Positions 45,595 through 54,215 of a DNA stretch of 64,000 nucleotides are shown piece after piece. The stretch comes from Gammaproteobacteria bacterium (lineage in GTDB: Bacteria; Pseudomonadota; Gammaproteobacteria; Pseudomonadales; Pseudohongiellaceae), in NCBI GenBank assembly GCA_021773355.1, contig JAJFKE010000038.1, positions 62,001 to 126,000 on the forward strand. The letters run 5' to 3'. Both the position numbers and the translations under genes were made by a program. The notes under the pieces are model-generated. The model did no database searches and was not told the DNA's origin. It saw only the letters and a list, made by a program, of their open reading frames with translations. Each line of letters begins with the position of its first letter. Position 1 is the first letter of the stretch.

Positions 45595-46246
45595 TAAGCT
45601 CTTTAGGATAGAATACGAGGCAAGTAAAAATTATCTAGCCTTGCTAGTGGCTGCCAATATTGTCCTGCTCGGTGCATGCTGGTACAACCAAAACAGCACC
45701 TATATCTTTTCCGCCATGACAACCTTGGCCTACTGGGTGGCAATCATTGCGAATTATTCGTCCTTCAGCGATCACAAACGTACCCAGCTGTATACACAGC
45801 TACCAACAACTCATTTTCAGGTTTTCTTCTCTGGCTGGCTGGTGGCTTTTCTATGGCTTGGAATAACGGCCGGCTTCTGGTTGTTGTACGCGCTGACGAT
45901 AGATGCGGCTTTCACAGTCAGTGATATACCGAAGCTCGCTTCAAACGCCCTCGGCATGTTGCTGCTAATGTTTCTTATTTCAATAGCCATAGACTTGTCA
46001 GCATTTGAACCAAAAGCCGTGCAATGGGGATATGTTTCCGCACTGGTACTATTTTTTGCGATAGCTAATAATCTCGAACTATTTTCGAACAATTCGACTA
46101 GAGTCGATGATGATAATTTTCGAATTTTTCCATTTGGTTTTGAGAGTCTCGGGCTTGGACCCTCGCTACTAGCCGCAGCGATTTGCATACTACTAATATT
46201 CGTTAACTATGAAATCTACAAAAAGAGCGAGAATTTTTTACGCTAG
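45587..46246 (+). CDS. ABC transporter permease, short membrane partner
   Basis: The start at 45587 has GAGAGG upstream, giving 219 residues with about six hydrophobic segments, such as YLALLVAANIVLLGACWYN, AMTTLAYWVAIIANYSSF, FFSGWLVAFLWLGITAGFWLLYAL and LSLLAAAICILLIFVNY-like stretches. It has no ATP-binding motif and no known substrate signature. The overlap with the ATPase gene (ATGTTTAA) shows they are translationally coupled. It is likely the membrane domain of a bacterial ABC-2-like exporter under GntR control. Confidence 0.8.
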   Translation: MFNKLFRIEYEASKNYLALLVAANIVLLGACWYNQNSTYIFSAMTTLAYWVAIIANYSSFSDHKRTQLYTQLPTTHFQVFFSGWLVAFLWLGITAGFWLLYALTIDAAFTVSDIPKLASNALGMLLLMFLISIAIDLSAFEPKAVQWGYVSALVLFFAIANNLELFSNNSTRVDDDNFRIFPFGFESLGLGPSLLAAAICILLIFVNYEIYKKSENFLR

Positions 46247-46249
46247 GAG

Positions 46250-46280
46250 TCTATCTTTTCGTTTCAGCGGATAGATTTTT
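46250..46280 (+). terminator. Probable terminator of the GntR-ABC operon
   Basis: TCTATC at 46250-46255 pairs with GATAGA at 46270-46275, and is followed by TTTTT. The stem is only six bases with a long loop, so the call is modest, but it lies just after the last gene of the operon. Confidence 0.5.
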
Positions 46281-46357
46281 AACTAGGAGCGAGGCAAATA
46301 CAAAATAATCATGTGCCGAACTCCCAACAGAGTCCGGAACATGAAGTAACAGACCAG

Positions 46358-46753
46358 CTATATGCTCACAGCTAGCAAGTCCATCACCGCAGAAACCAGA
46401 CCGGCCACTACCATTATTACTGTAGGCAAAAAACCAACGATGAATCCGGTGCCACGCTTGGCCGGATCAGACACATACCCCATGAAGTAAATGATCCTGC
46501 CAATAAGGTATATTACCCCAAGCCCCGCTGCGTAAGTTGGGTTACCGAAGTAGCCATAGATAGTTATGGCAGGAATGAAAACTATCAGTTGCTCCAAGGT
46601 GTTTTGATGCACTCGATAGTAGCGGTCAAAAATTTCATGACCACTATTAGCCGGCGCCTTGATATCGTATTTGCCCCTAGCCAGACCCACTTTAATGCTG
46701 AAAAACTGATACTCGAATATTGCCAGTACGATTACTATCGCCACTAGTTCCAT
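46358..46753 (-). CDS. MAPEG family membrane protein
   Basis: The 131-residue protein has four hydrophobic segments and the MAPEG signature HQNTLEQLIVFIPAI together with RIIYFMGYVSDPAKRGTGFIVG. Members of this superfamily include microsomal glutathione S-transferase and related enzymes that act on lipophilic substrates in the membrane. The substrate here is unknown. It sits alone between two minus-strand genes, with 44 bases between it and the next upstream gene. Confidence 0.85.
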   Translation of the reverse strand: MELVAIVIVLAIFEYQFFSIKVGLARGKYDIKAPANSGHEIFDRYYRVHQNTLEQLIVFIPAITIYGYFGNPTYAAGLGVIYLIGRIIYFMGYVSDPAKRGTGFIVGFLPTVIMVVAGLVSAVMDLLAVSI

Positions 46754-46797
46754 AACTTCCCCCTACGCCATATTAACGGCGACATTTATCTGAGAAC

Positions 46798-47589
46798 CTA
46801 AATGTTCTCTATTTGTGAATTGATAATCCGCTCCAAGTACTGAGCCGTATCTGTTCCTTCTATCGGAGCAAATTTAATCGCTGGATGCAACTCCCTCATA
46901 CTTGCATTCAGAATACCGTGAGCCGAGTAAATAAGCGTATCCAATATGATATTGTCTGTATCGCAATCTTTTGCCAGTTCAATCAGGCGATTATAGCCCA
47001 CCAAAAAGTTCTCGGCGTGACGACGACGTATTTCTGTCCCGTAAAATAGATCTGCATAATCGACGTCACCGGCCGCAGGCATGGTTAGAAATAATCTGGA
47101 AAATACCTCGACATCTCCTCCGGCAAACTGTTTCCAAATATCCGCCAAGCCTTCAGTGGTATAGGTATTATTTCCAACGGGGCCTTGACTCGAAATAAAT
47201 AGCAAGCCCGATATAGCACCTAACTGCCTGCGAGTACTTTCGGCAATCTTGAAAAACGTCTCTTGCCTTGCGTTCATTTCGGTAGCGGCAATAGCCTGAG
47301 TTTGCTTCTCAGAATGAAGATTATTGCGTCGTAGCTCTTCATTGTTCTCTGCCAATACAGACTGTTGGATAAACAATCCTATTACCAACCAGAGAAAGGC
47401 TAAAAAAGCGAAAGCACCTTCGAGAAACGTACCCATTTCTTCTATGGGCAAATCCAGAAAGGAGCCCCAGCCGACATTCCTGTCGATATATATCAGTAAG
47501 AAAATAAACCAGAACAGGGTAAGGCTTAAGCCGAACCAGATACGCCAGTCCTGTGGAATATAGGACTTCTTAGGACTCGGCTCTAGCAT
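46798..47589 (-). CDS. Hypothetical two-span membrane protein
   Basis: I do not recognise a family. The 263-residue product has two membrane segments in the first 75 residues (WFGLSLTLFWFIFLLIYI and GAFAFLAFLWLVIGLFI), then a charged coiled-coil-like region (SVLAENNEELRRNNLHSEKQTQA) and a soluble helical domain. It is preceded by no clear operon partner. It may be a regulator or scaffold at the inner membrane, but there is no motif to support a function. Confidence 0.65.
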   Translation of the reverse strand: MLEPSPKKSYIPQDWRIWFGLSLTLFWFIFLLIYIDRNVGWGSFLDLPIEEMGTFLEGAFAFLAFLWLVIGLFIQQSVLAENNEELRRNNLHSEKQTQAIAATEMNARQETFFKIAESTRRQLGAISGLLFISSQGPVGNNTYTTEGLADIWKQFAGGDVEVFSRLFLTMPAAGDVDYADLFYGTEIRRRHAENFLVGYNRLIELAKDCDTDNIILDTLIYSAHGILNASMRELHPAIKFAPIEGTDTAQYLERIINSQIENI

Positions 47590-47696
47590 GATGTGATTGA
47601 TAAGGAGAAATTCATGAGGGCATAGAGTAATGGCCTAAGTGAGCAGGGTCAAACTATTCCTTGGCCAGAGTTATTTAGCCGTTTTAGCGGTAGTGC

Positions 47697-48590
47697 CTAG
47701 TCGCTCAGGACCTCTACGGGGACGGAGGCATTCCTGTGAAATAGGTCGATTAAATTGTCACGTATCAGCTCTGCCTCCTCCCACAGCACAAAATGACCCT
47801 GCCCCTGCCGATCCAAAAAACGCACCTCGGAATTAACCAGCATGCGTTCCATAAACAAGGCGTTGCCAGGATGGACCAGGCGATCCCGGTCCCCCTGTAC
47901 TATCAATACCGGCATGGTGAGATCTTGCCAACGTGGCAGCATTTCTTCCAATTGCGCTCGCAGCGGCATGATCTCGGCATTCGCTCCTTTAAGACTTGCC
48001 CCAAGCACAAAACGCGGCAGCACCACGGCGAAGCGGTTATACCAACGCGGCCCACTTAATCTCGGGTCTCCGCTGGTGGCTACAAATATCAGGCCCGCTA
48101 TTTGATCCGGGAATTCCATCGCTGTTCTGGCGATTACCGGGCCGCCGTAGGAATGAGCCATTAACAACGCTCCTTTGCCAGATCTATCCATTGCCAGGAA
48201 CGGCTGCAAAGCCGCTGCCTGTTCCAGCAGCGACGGCACCTTGGTATCGTCATCATCTCTCCAACCGGGGCGGGTAACGGAGATCATATGAAATTTTTCT
48301 TGCATAACTGGATCAGCCAAGTAGCTCCTAAACGCGGTATAAGAGCCAGGTGTACCATGTACAAAAATAATAAGTTGCTTGAAGTTACCGGATGGATCAG
48401 CTGCATTTATCTCGATATAGTCTACGGCCCCGAGGGTCTTAACCGCGGGAGAGTTCTGAGTGGAGACGAAAGAGTTGGATTGCGAGTGCCCAAATTGAGA
48501 CTGCAAAAGAGACAGACACAGCAATAGAAGGGTGAGCACCGATCGAAATGAAGCTACGCAATGCAGTGATTTATATTTCGTTAAAACCAT
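47697..48590 (-). CDS. Exported alpha/beta hydrolase
   Basis: The 297-residue protein has a signal peptide (SVLTLLLLCLSLLQSQFGHS) and an alpha/beta hydrolase core. The oxyanion region is IIFVHGTPGSYTAF, the nucleophile elbow is MAHSYGG (S as nucleophile), and the aspartate and histidine are in VQGDRDRLVHPG and GQGHFVLWEE. It would act on esters or related substrates in the periplasm. No specific family member can be named. It lies upstream of a non-coding region with a tandem repeat. Confidence 0.88.
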   Translation of the reverse strand: MVLTKYKSLHCVASFRSVLTLLLLCLSLLQSQFGHSQSNSFVSTQNSPAVKTLGAVDYIEINAADPSGNFKQLIIFVHGTPGSYTAFRSYLADPVMQEKFHMISVTRPGWRDDDDTKVPSLLEQAAALQPFLAMDRSGKGALLMAHSYGGPVIARTAMEFPDQIAGLIFVATSGDPRLSGPRWYNRFAVVLPRFVLGASLKGANAEIMPLRAQLEEMLPRWQDLTMPVLIVQGDRDRLVHPGNALFMERMLVNSEVRFLDRQGQGHFVLWEEAELIRDNLIDLFHRNASVPVEVLSD

Positions 48591-48641
48591 GCTTTCCCCC
48601 GAATTTGACTCTTAGGGCTCTGGGCCTATGCGTTCAACGCT

Positions 48642-48809
48642 CAGTGTCCGCGGTTTTGCACCCTTCAATGTCTGCAGTTTTGCACCTTTCAATATCTGCA
48701 GTTTTGTACCCGCCAGTGTCTACAGTTTTGCACCTGTCAATGTCTGCAGTTTTGTACCCGCCAGTGTCTGCAGTTTTGCACCCACCAGTGTCTGCGGTTT
48801 TACAGCTAT
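48642..48809. repeat. 24-base tandem repeat (seven units)
   Basis: Seven 24-base units run without a gap. They share the core [TC]GTCTGCAGTTTTGCACC, with variable bases at the unit ends. Because 24 is a multiple of three, every frame has period eight residues and no stop in two or more frames. It is not CRISPR, as there are no spacers. It may be a neutral minisatellite or the remains of a repeat protein. Confidence 0.85.
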
Positions 48810-48932
48810 CAGAGACGCTGATTGCAAAGAGCTGGTATCCGGCTATTGCAGCAGAAACCAGGGCAATGATCAACAGACCGCTTTAACGCAACAATCATCT
48901 CTGTTTAGGCGTGAAATCCAGGGGACTTGGCG

Positions 48933-48938
48933 TATAAT
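48933..48938 (+). promoter_or_regulatory. TATAAT -10 element before xseB
   Basis: A perfect TATAAT lies about 100 bases before the xseB ATG. The -35 is poor. It is the most likely start of the xseB-ispA-dxs transcript. Confidence 0.45.
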
Positions 48939-48960
48939 CTCCCCTCTTTACAGCTAGACA

Positions 48961-49004
48961 CCAAGGTTCAAGTTGCCTTGGAGTCCAGGGGATGATCCCT
49001 GGAC
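48961..49004 (+). other. Two adjacent hairpins in the xseB leader
   Basis: CCAAGG at 48961-48966 pairs with CCTTGG at 48976-48981. Right after it, GTCCAGGG at 48983-48990 pairs perfectly with CCCTGGAC at 48997-49004 around GATGAT. They lie between the TATAAT and the xseB ATG, and could be a leader structure or a partial terminator. No T run follows. Confidence 0.5.
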
Positions 49005-49037
49005 ACCGCTGAACACTCCAGACTTAGGAATAGTGCC

Positions 49038-49280
49038 ATGACCAAGAAAAAACAGGCAAACTTCGATTTCGAGAAGGCGTTGGAAGACCTGGAAGAATTG
49101 GTTTCTGCTATGGAAGAAGGTGAGCTTAGCCTGGAGGAATCACTGCAAGCTTTCGAGAAGGGCATCAAGCTCACGCGCGAGTGTCAGACCGCGCTCAAGA
49201 ATGCTGAACAGAAAGTACAAGTTCTGCTGAATGAGAACGGCGATACCGAAGAGCTAAATCTCGAAGACGTCGAAGATTAG
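49038..49280 (+). CDS. xseB: Exodeoxyribonuclease VII small subunit
   Basis: The 80-residue protein is the small subunit of exonuclease VII, shown by [50 protein letters not shown], the usual helical hairpin. The complex with XseA degrades single-stranded DNA from both ends. It ends in an acidic tail. It is the first gene of the typical xseB-ispA-dxs operon; the large subunit gene is not in the window. The ispA gene starts 10 bases later. Confidence 0.95.
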   Translation: MTKKKQANFDFEKALEDLEELVSAMEEGELSLEESLQAFEKGIKLTRECQTALKNAEQKVQVLLNENGDTEELNLEDVED

Positions 49281-49289
49281 ATAAACAGT

Positions 49290-50192
49290 ATGAACACTGC
49301 AGCTACTCAAACCTTGGATGAATTTCTGCAACATTGTCAGCAGCGGGTTAACCACAGACTCGGCGAACAACTGAACACCGATATCTCTAGTCGGACTCTT
49401 AAAGAAGCAATGGAATACGCCTGTTTGGGTGGGGGAAAGAGAATTCGTCCAGTGCTGGTCTACGCTAGCGCTCTCGCCGTTGGCGCTGAACTGTCTTCGG
49501 CAGACAATACGGCTGCCGCTGTGGAATTAATTCATAGCTATTCTCTGGTACACGACGATTTACCAGCTATGGACGATGACGATTTACGCCGTGGCAAGCC
49601 TAGCGTACATAAAGCCTTCGACGAAGCCACCGCCATACTGGTAGGCGATGCCTTGCAGTCACTGGCTTTCCAACTACTGAGCGCCGATTCCTCGGTAATA
49701 AGTGCACAAAAGCGGCTGGACATGGTTCAAATACTTAGTCGGGCCGCCGGAGCTACCGGCATGGTTGGCGGTCAGAGCCTCGATTTTGAGGCAGTAGGCA
49801 CCAATTTGACTCTGTCGCAACTAGAGCAGATGCACAAGCTCAAGACGGGGGCGCTTATAAGTTGTGCCGTATTACTCGGCGGAATGAGTAATGATCAGCT
49901 TGGCGATGCTCAGGTAACTGCTCTGTCTGACTATGCAAGCTACATCGGTCTGGCTTTCCAAGTTCAAGACGACATACTGGATGAGATTAGCGACACCATA
50001 ACCTTGGGCAAACCTCAGGGCTCGGATCGAAAACAGAACAAACCCACCTATGTGACTTTACTAGGATTGGATGCGGCGAAAGAATTGGCTTCCGAGCTGT
50101 CAAACAAGGCAATCCACGCTTTAGACGATTTTCCTGAGCGCGCCGATCAACTGAGGAAATTAGCCGCATACGTAGTTAGTAGGCCGCATTAA
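49290..50192 (+). CDS. ispA: Farnesyl diphosphate synthase (polyprenyl synthetase)
   Basis: The 300-residue enzyme has the first aspartate-rich motif DDLPAMDD (residues 89-96) and the second DDILD (227-231), which bind Mg and the allylic diphosphate. GGGKRIRP (about 47-54) binds isopentenyl diphosphate. It condenses DMAPP with two IPP units to FPP for quinone, undecaprenyl and heme A synthesis. It lies between xseB and dxs, with the dxs start 110 bases downstream. Confidence 0.96.
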   Translation: MNTAATQTLDEFLQHCQQRVNHRLGEQLNTDISSRTLKEAMEYACLGGGKRIRPVLVYASALAVGAELSSADNTAAAVELIHSYSLVHDDLPAMDDDDLRRGKPSVHKAFDEATAILVGDALQSLAFQLLSADSSVISAQKRLDMVQILSRAAGATGMVGGQSLDFEAVGTNLTLSQLEQMHKLKTGALISCAVLLGGMSNDQLGDAQVTALSDYASYIGLAFQVQDDILDEISDTITLGKPQGSDRKQNKPTYVTLLGLDAAKELASELSNKAIHALDDFPERADQLRKLAAYVVSRPH

Positions 50193-50302
50193 GTGGCCTT
50201 TAATTGACGATTTAGCGACAGTGCTTTAACTTACGCCCGATTCTGGCCCAGGAACTGCCATTAGCAGTTGAAAATTGGGTCATCTGGAGTTGAAATAGAA
50301 CC

Positions 50303-52252
50303 ATGCTAAATGAAATACCCCGGTCACGACCGGCCACACCGCTGCTGGATGAGGTAGACAATCCATCGGACCTCAAACTGCTGGAGCTTGATCAGCTAGA
50401 GCAGTTAGCGGAAGAGTTGCGTTCCTTTCTTCTGTATTCGGTGGGGCAGACTGGCGGTCATTTCGGAGCCGGCCTTGGTGTGGTTGAACTCACCATTGCC
50501 CTGCATTACGTATTTGACACCCCAAATGATAAATTGGTTTGGGATGTGGGGCACCAGGCCTATCCCCACAAAATCCTTACCGGCCGCCGGGATCAGATGC
50601 TGACCATGCGTCAGGCTGGCGGACTAGCAGCCTTTCCCAATCGTAATGAGAGCGAATTCGATGCCTTCGGCGTAGGCCATTCCAGCACTTCCATTAGCGC
50701 CGCGCTAGGCATGATGGCTGCGGGTAGGCTGCAGAATACTGAACGACATAATATCGCTGTCATAGGCGATGGCGCCATGACTGCCGGCATGGCGTTCGAG
50801 GCGCTGAATCATGCCGGCCATCTCGACGACAATATTCTGGTCATACTCAATGACAACAATATGTCTATATCTAATAACGTCGGTGGCTTATCCAGTTATT
50901 TCGCGCGCATGTGGGCGAGCAAACCTTACAATTTTATACGTACCGGAGGCAAGCGAGTTCTATCGAAGATTCCACCTGCGTTGAAGGCAGTTCACCGCGC
51001 CGAAGAATATATGAAGGGAATGGTGTCACCTGGCACTCTTTTCGAAGAAATCGGATTCAATTATATAGGTCTGATAGACGGTCACAATGTCACAGGCCTG
51101 GTGGAGATTTTAAATAACATCAAGACTCTGCGCGGACCGCAACTTTTACATATCGTCACACAAAAAGGCAAAGGCTATCTGGAATCTGAGAACGATCCGT
51201 TTGGCATGCACGCGATGAGCAAGATCGATGCGGGTAGCGCAATGAAACTCGATGCCGCTGATGATGAGAACGTTGAATCAGCTGCTGTCTCCTCGGCAAC
51301 ATCGATAACATCGTCTCCCAGCTACTCAGAAGTATTTGGCAGTTGGTTATGTGATATTGCGGAACAGGATGAATTGATCGTGGGAATCACTCCAGCTATG
51401 GGTGAAGGCTCGGGCATGAAAAGCTTTGCCATCAACTATCCAGATCGTTTTCACGATGTCGCCATCGCTGAACAACATGCAGTTACCTTTGCCGCCGGCA
51501 TGGCCTGTGAGGGACTAAAACCGATTGTTGCTATCTATTCCACGTTCTTGCAACGCGCCTATGATCAACTCATACACGATGTGGCGCTACAGAACCTGAA
51601 TGTCATGTTTGCCATAGACCGCGCCGGACTGGTAGGTGAAGACGGACCTACCCATGCCGGTAGTTTCGATCTAAGTTTCTTGCGCTGCGTTCCTAATATG
51701 TTGGTAATGACGCCCAGCGATGAAAACGAAACTCACAAGCTGCTTTCCACGGGCTACCACCACATGGGTCCCTCGGCGATCCGGTACCCGCGAGGAAAAG
51801 GCCCAGGAGCGGCAATAGATAAAGACCCAAACCCGGTAGAAATCGGCAAGGCTGTTATTAGGCGACATGGAAAATCAGTAGCGCTTTTAGCTTTCGGTAG
51901 CATGGTAAGCCCGGCGATTGAAGCCGCAGACAGTTTGAATGCGACAGTGATAGACATGCGCTTCGTCAAACCAATCGATGAAGAAATAATCGGCGACATG
52001 GCCGCCAAACATCAATTGATAGTCACCATCGAGGAGAACTCCATCAAAGGAGGCGCCGGTTCAGCAGTAAATGAATTTCTGTTAGCCTCAAACTATCAAA
52101 TACCCGTACTCAATCTGGGACTGCCCGATGATTTCCTGGAACACGGGAAAGCACCCGAGATGCTGGCTTCTGTGGGTTTAGATTATAAGTCCATAGCGGA
52201 TGCTATTCGCAAAAAGCTGAAAGACTGCAAGATTCAATCAGAGGCAGTTTAG
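50303..52252 (+). CDS. dxs: 1-deoxy-D-xylulose-5-phosphate synthase
   Basis: At 649 residues this is the usual full-length thiamine-diphosphate enzyme. TPP and Mg binding shows in [20 protein letters not shown] and in [15 protein letters not shown]. The transketolase-like C-domain has [28 protein letters not shown]. It makes DXP from pyruvate and glyceraldehyde 3-phosphate as the first step of the MEP isoprenoid route. It is the last of the xseB-ispA-dxs operon. The following 270 bases carry no gene I can support. Confidence 0.97.
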   Translation: MLNEIPRSRPATPLLDEVDNPSDLKLLELDQLEQLAEELRSFLLYSVGQTGGHFGAGLGVVELTIALHYVFDTPNDKLVWDVGHQAYPHKILTGRRDQMLTMRQAGGLAAFPNRNESEFDAFGVGHSSTSISAALGMMAAGRLQNTERHNIAVIGDGAMTAGMAFEALNHAGHLDDNILVILNDNNMSISNNVGGLSSYFARMWASKPYNFIRTGGKRVLSKIPPALKAVHRAEEYMKGMVSPGTLFEEIGFNYIGLIDGHNVTGLVEILNNIKTLRGPQLLHIVTQKGKGYLESENDPFGMHAMSKIDAGSAMKLDAADDENVESAAVSSATSITSSPSYSEVFGSWLCDIAEQDELIVGITPAMGEGSGMKSFAINYPDRFHDVAIAEQHAVTFAAGMACEGLKPIVAIYSTFLQRAYDQLIHDVALQNLNVMFAIDRAGLVGEDGPTHAGSFDLSFLRCVPNMLVMTPSDENETHKLLSTGYHHMGPSAIRYPRGKGPGAAIDKDPNPVEIGKAVIRRHGKSVALLAFGSMVSPAIEAADSLNATVIDMRFVKPIDEEIIGDMAAKHQLIVTIEENSIKGGAGSAVNEFLLASNYQIPVLNLGLPDDFLEHGKAPEMLASVGLDYKSIADAIRKKLKDCKIQSEAV

Positions 52253-52525
52253 ACCACTAAATACTGCTTATTTCACTTTGCTCGATAGAATTCTCTGACC
52301 TAAACCAAAGGTGCAATCGATGAACAATTTGGCAGTCCTGTTCAGCTTGAGGAATTTGAGGTCTTGAATATAGCAGTTAATCGCTTAGGGATTCAGTTGA
52401 GACCTATGCACGATTTGAGAACGCGTTGCGTGAATAGACTTAGGAAATAGCGGATTCAATTCAGCAGAAAAAGCCTTCTACATTGGTATCAGGTTAAACT
52501 TTTAATATTTGGATCGGAGCACATC

Positions 52526-53134
52526 GTGGCAAAAGCCGAAGAAAGAAAAATCCGCCACAAGAAGGCCATGCAGCGGAAGAAAGAATATATCGACGGCGGC
52601 ATTGCCAAGGCCACCATCGACAAGGGGCTGATGATAGTACTGACGGGTAATGGCAAGGGCAAAAGCACTTCAGCCTTTGGCATGCTCGCTCGCAGTGTGG
52701 GGCACGGTTTACGATGCGGTGTTATTCAATTTATCAAAGGCCAGTGGGAGTGCGGTGAACAAATGTTGTTCGCTGACAACCCGCTGGTGGAATTTCATGT
52801 AATGAATACAGGCTTTACCTGGGATACACAGGATAGAGATGCAGACATAGCTGCCGCGGTCGCGACTTGGACACAAGCAGCAGCAATGCTCAGCAACCCG
52901 GAATTCGATGTAGTGATACTCGATGAGTTAACTTATATGCTCACTTACGGATACCTGGACAAGGAAATGGTGCTTGGAGCACTGGAGAATCGTCCTAAGC
53001 AGCAACACGTTGTGGTTACCGGTCGCAATGCTTCGAAAGAACTGATCGAATTGGCTGATACTGTTACTGAGCTCGGTGAGAACAAGCACGCCTTCTATGA
53101 CGGTGTAAAAGTTCAGAAGGGTATCGACTACTAA
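52526..53134 (+). CDS. btuR: Cob(I)yrinic acid a,c-diamide adenosyltransferase
   Basis: The 202-residue protein starts from GTG with GGAG 6 bases upstream. The P-loop is GNGKGKST (residues 41-48), and the family motif VVILDELTYMLTYGYLD (about 130-146) matches the BtuR/CobO/CobA group. It adenosylates cobalamin or cobinamide to form the coenzyme. The following gene overlaps by one base (TAATG), so it is coupled to a periplasmic corrinoid-binding protein, indicating a small salvage operon. I saw no B12 riboswitch before it. Confidence 0.94.
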   Translation: MAKAEERKIRHKKAMQRKKEYIDGGIAKATIDKGLMIVLTGNGKGKSTSAFGMLARSVGHGLRCGVIQFIKGQWECGEQMLFADNPLVEFHVMNTGFTWDTQDRDADIAAAVATWTQAAAMLSNPEFDVVILDELTYMLTYGYLDKEMVLGALENRPKQQHVVVTGRNASKELIELADTVTELGENKHAFYDGVKVQKGIDY

Positions 53135-54051
53135 TGCTTACGAATCAACTTCTTCTAAGGACTAATATTCGATTAAGAATACTGCTAGCACTAGTTTGGC
53201 TAGGTTTTTCTAATAACTCACTGGCAATAGAAGTAACAGATGACGAAGGCCTACTGATCCAACTAAGCGATCCCGCCCGGCGAATCATCAGCCTCGCCCC
53301 CTCCCTCACCGAACTCCTGTTTGCCGCCGGCGCCGGCGAAAAACTAGTCGGGGTAGTCGAATACAGTGACTATCCAGAGGCGGCAAAATCGCTTCCCATA
53401 GTTGGCAGGCATGATCTGTTAGATATGGAAAGAATCTTACAACTGCAACCAGACCTGATCGTTGCCTGGCAGACTGGAAATCCACGGGCATCGGTAAATC
53501 GGCTAAGGAAACTGGGATTAACCGTTTACATAGCCGAGCCTAAAAACCTCTCATCAATTGCAAGCCATCTGCAACGGCTTTCGATACTCGCAGGCACCGA
53601 GTCATCAGCTCAGCCTGTTCTCGATGCTTTTCATCAAAAACTACAGTCACTGATGGATAACTATCAAGATAAAACGCCAGTGAGCACTTTCTATCAAGTA
53701 TGGGACAGGCCTTTAATCAGTGCGGGTGGCAATGAACTTATTAACGATATCATCGAGCTTTGTGGCGGCATAAATATCTTCGCCGAGATAGAACTGGTGG
53801 CACCCAAGGTTAGTGTCGAAGCTGTACTAAGCCGCGATCCAGCGGCCATCATCGCCAGCGGTATGGATATTGAACGACCGGAGTGGCTGGATGAATGGCT
53901 GCGCTGGCCGCAGTTAACTGCGGTTAGCAATGGCTCTTTGTTTTTCGTTCCGCCAGAATTGTTGCAGCGGCACACACCACGCGCCTTAATCGGCGCCGAA
54001 AGAATGTGTGAATATATCGACCTGGCCAGAACCAGACTACAGAGCCGCTAG
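53134..54051 (+). CDS. btuF: Periplasmic corrinoid-binding protein (BtuF-like)
   Basis: The 305-residue protein has a signal peptide (about 1-32) and the class III substrate-binding layout, with RRIISLAPSLTELLFAAGAGEKLVGVVEYSDYPEAAKSLPIVGRH (about 49-90). This resembles BtuF of the vitamin B12 uptake ABC system. DLIVAWQTGNPRASVNRLRKLGLTVYIAEP and the C-terminal helical domain fit too. BtuCD is not visible nearby. The stop TAG (54049-54051) is part of the left CTAG target duplication of a MITE that follows directly. Confidence 0.88.
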   Translation: MLTNQLLLRTNIRLRILLALVWLGFSNNSLAIEVTDDEGLLIQLSDPARRIISLAPSLTELLFAAGAGEKLVGVVEYSDYPEAAKSLPIVGRHDLLDMERILQLQPDLIVAWQTGNPRASVNRLRKLGLTVYIAEPKNLSSIASHLQRLSILAGTESSAQPVLDAFHQKLQSLMDNYQDKTPVSTFYQVWDRPLISAGGNELINDIIELCGGINIFAEIELVAPKVSVEAVLSRDPAAIIASGMDIERPEWLDEWLRWPQLTAVSNGSLFFVPPELLQRHTPRALIGAERMCEYIDLARTRLQSR

Positions 54052-54215
54052 GGACCCTCTGATTAACTCCAAATGCCCCGAAGGGCGCGGCCTGAAGCAC
54101 CCATCTTCGTCGTTGCCGTTCTTGCTAAGGGAGTGACCATTAGCGGCAAACGGCGTCTAGAATCTGTACGCTTCAGATCACGCAGAGGTGTTGGAGTTAA
54201 TCAGAGGGCCCCTAG
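54048..54215. mobile_element. 160-base MITE with CTAG target duplication, fold-back element
   Basis: The element proper covers 54052-54211. Its terminal inverted repeats are GGACCCTCTGATTAACTCCA (54052-54071) and the complement of 54192-54211, identical at 19 of 20 positions. The flanking CTAG at 54048-54051 and 54212-54215 is a 4-base target duplication fitting IS5-like elements, which prefer YTAR. Further nested pairs (CTGAAGC/GCTTCAG at 54092 and 54170, GCCGTT/AACGGC at 54115 and 54149, GCTAA/TTAGC at 54124 and 54140) share one centre, so the whole element folds into a long hairpin. No transposase is encoded; it is a non-autonomous element. It separates two convergent cobalamin-related genes. 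Confidence 0.85.

Larger units (their letters stand above)
48591..49037. other. Intergenic region with tandem repeats, a promoter-like element and hairpins
   Basis: About 450 bases between the hydrolase start and xseB hold a 24-base tandem repeat (48642-48809), a -10-like TATAAT at 48933-48938, and two hairpins (48961-48981 and 48983-49004). The repeat is open in several frames, which is expected of its length, and I do not call a gene in it. Confidence 0.6.

Noticed and set aside
48642..48809. CRISPR array
   Set aside because: The repeats are directly adjacent without spacers, and no cas genes are in the window.
48634..48873. 79-residue minus-strand frame with a hydrophobic N-terminus over the tandem repeat
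   Set aside because: Most of the frame is repeat-derived (KTADTGG-like octapeptides), and all frames are open because the unit is 24 bases.
52253..52525. Cobalamin riboswitch before btuR
   Set aside because: I saw no B12-box-like conserved sequence or suitable stem arrangement in these bases.
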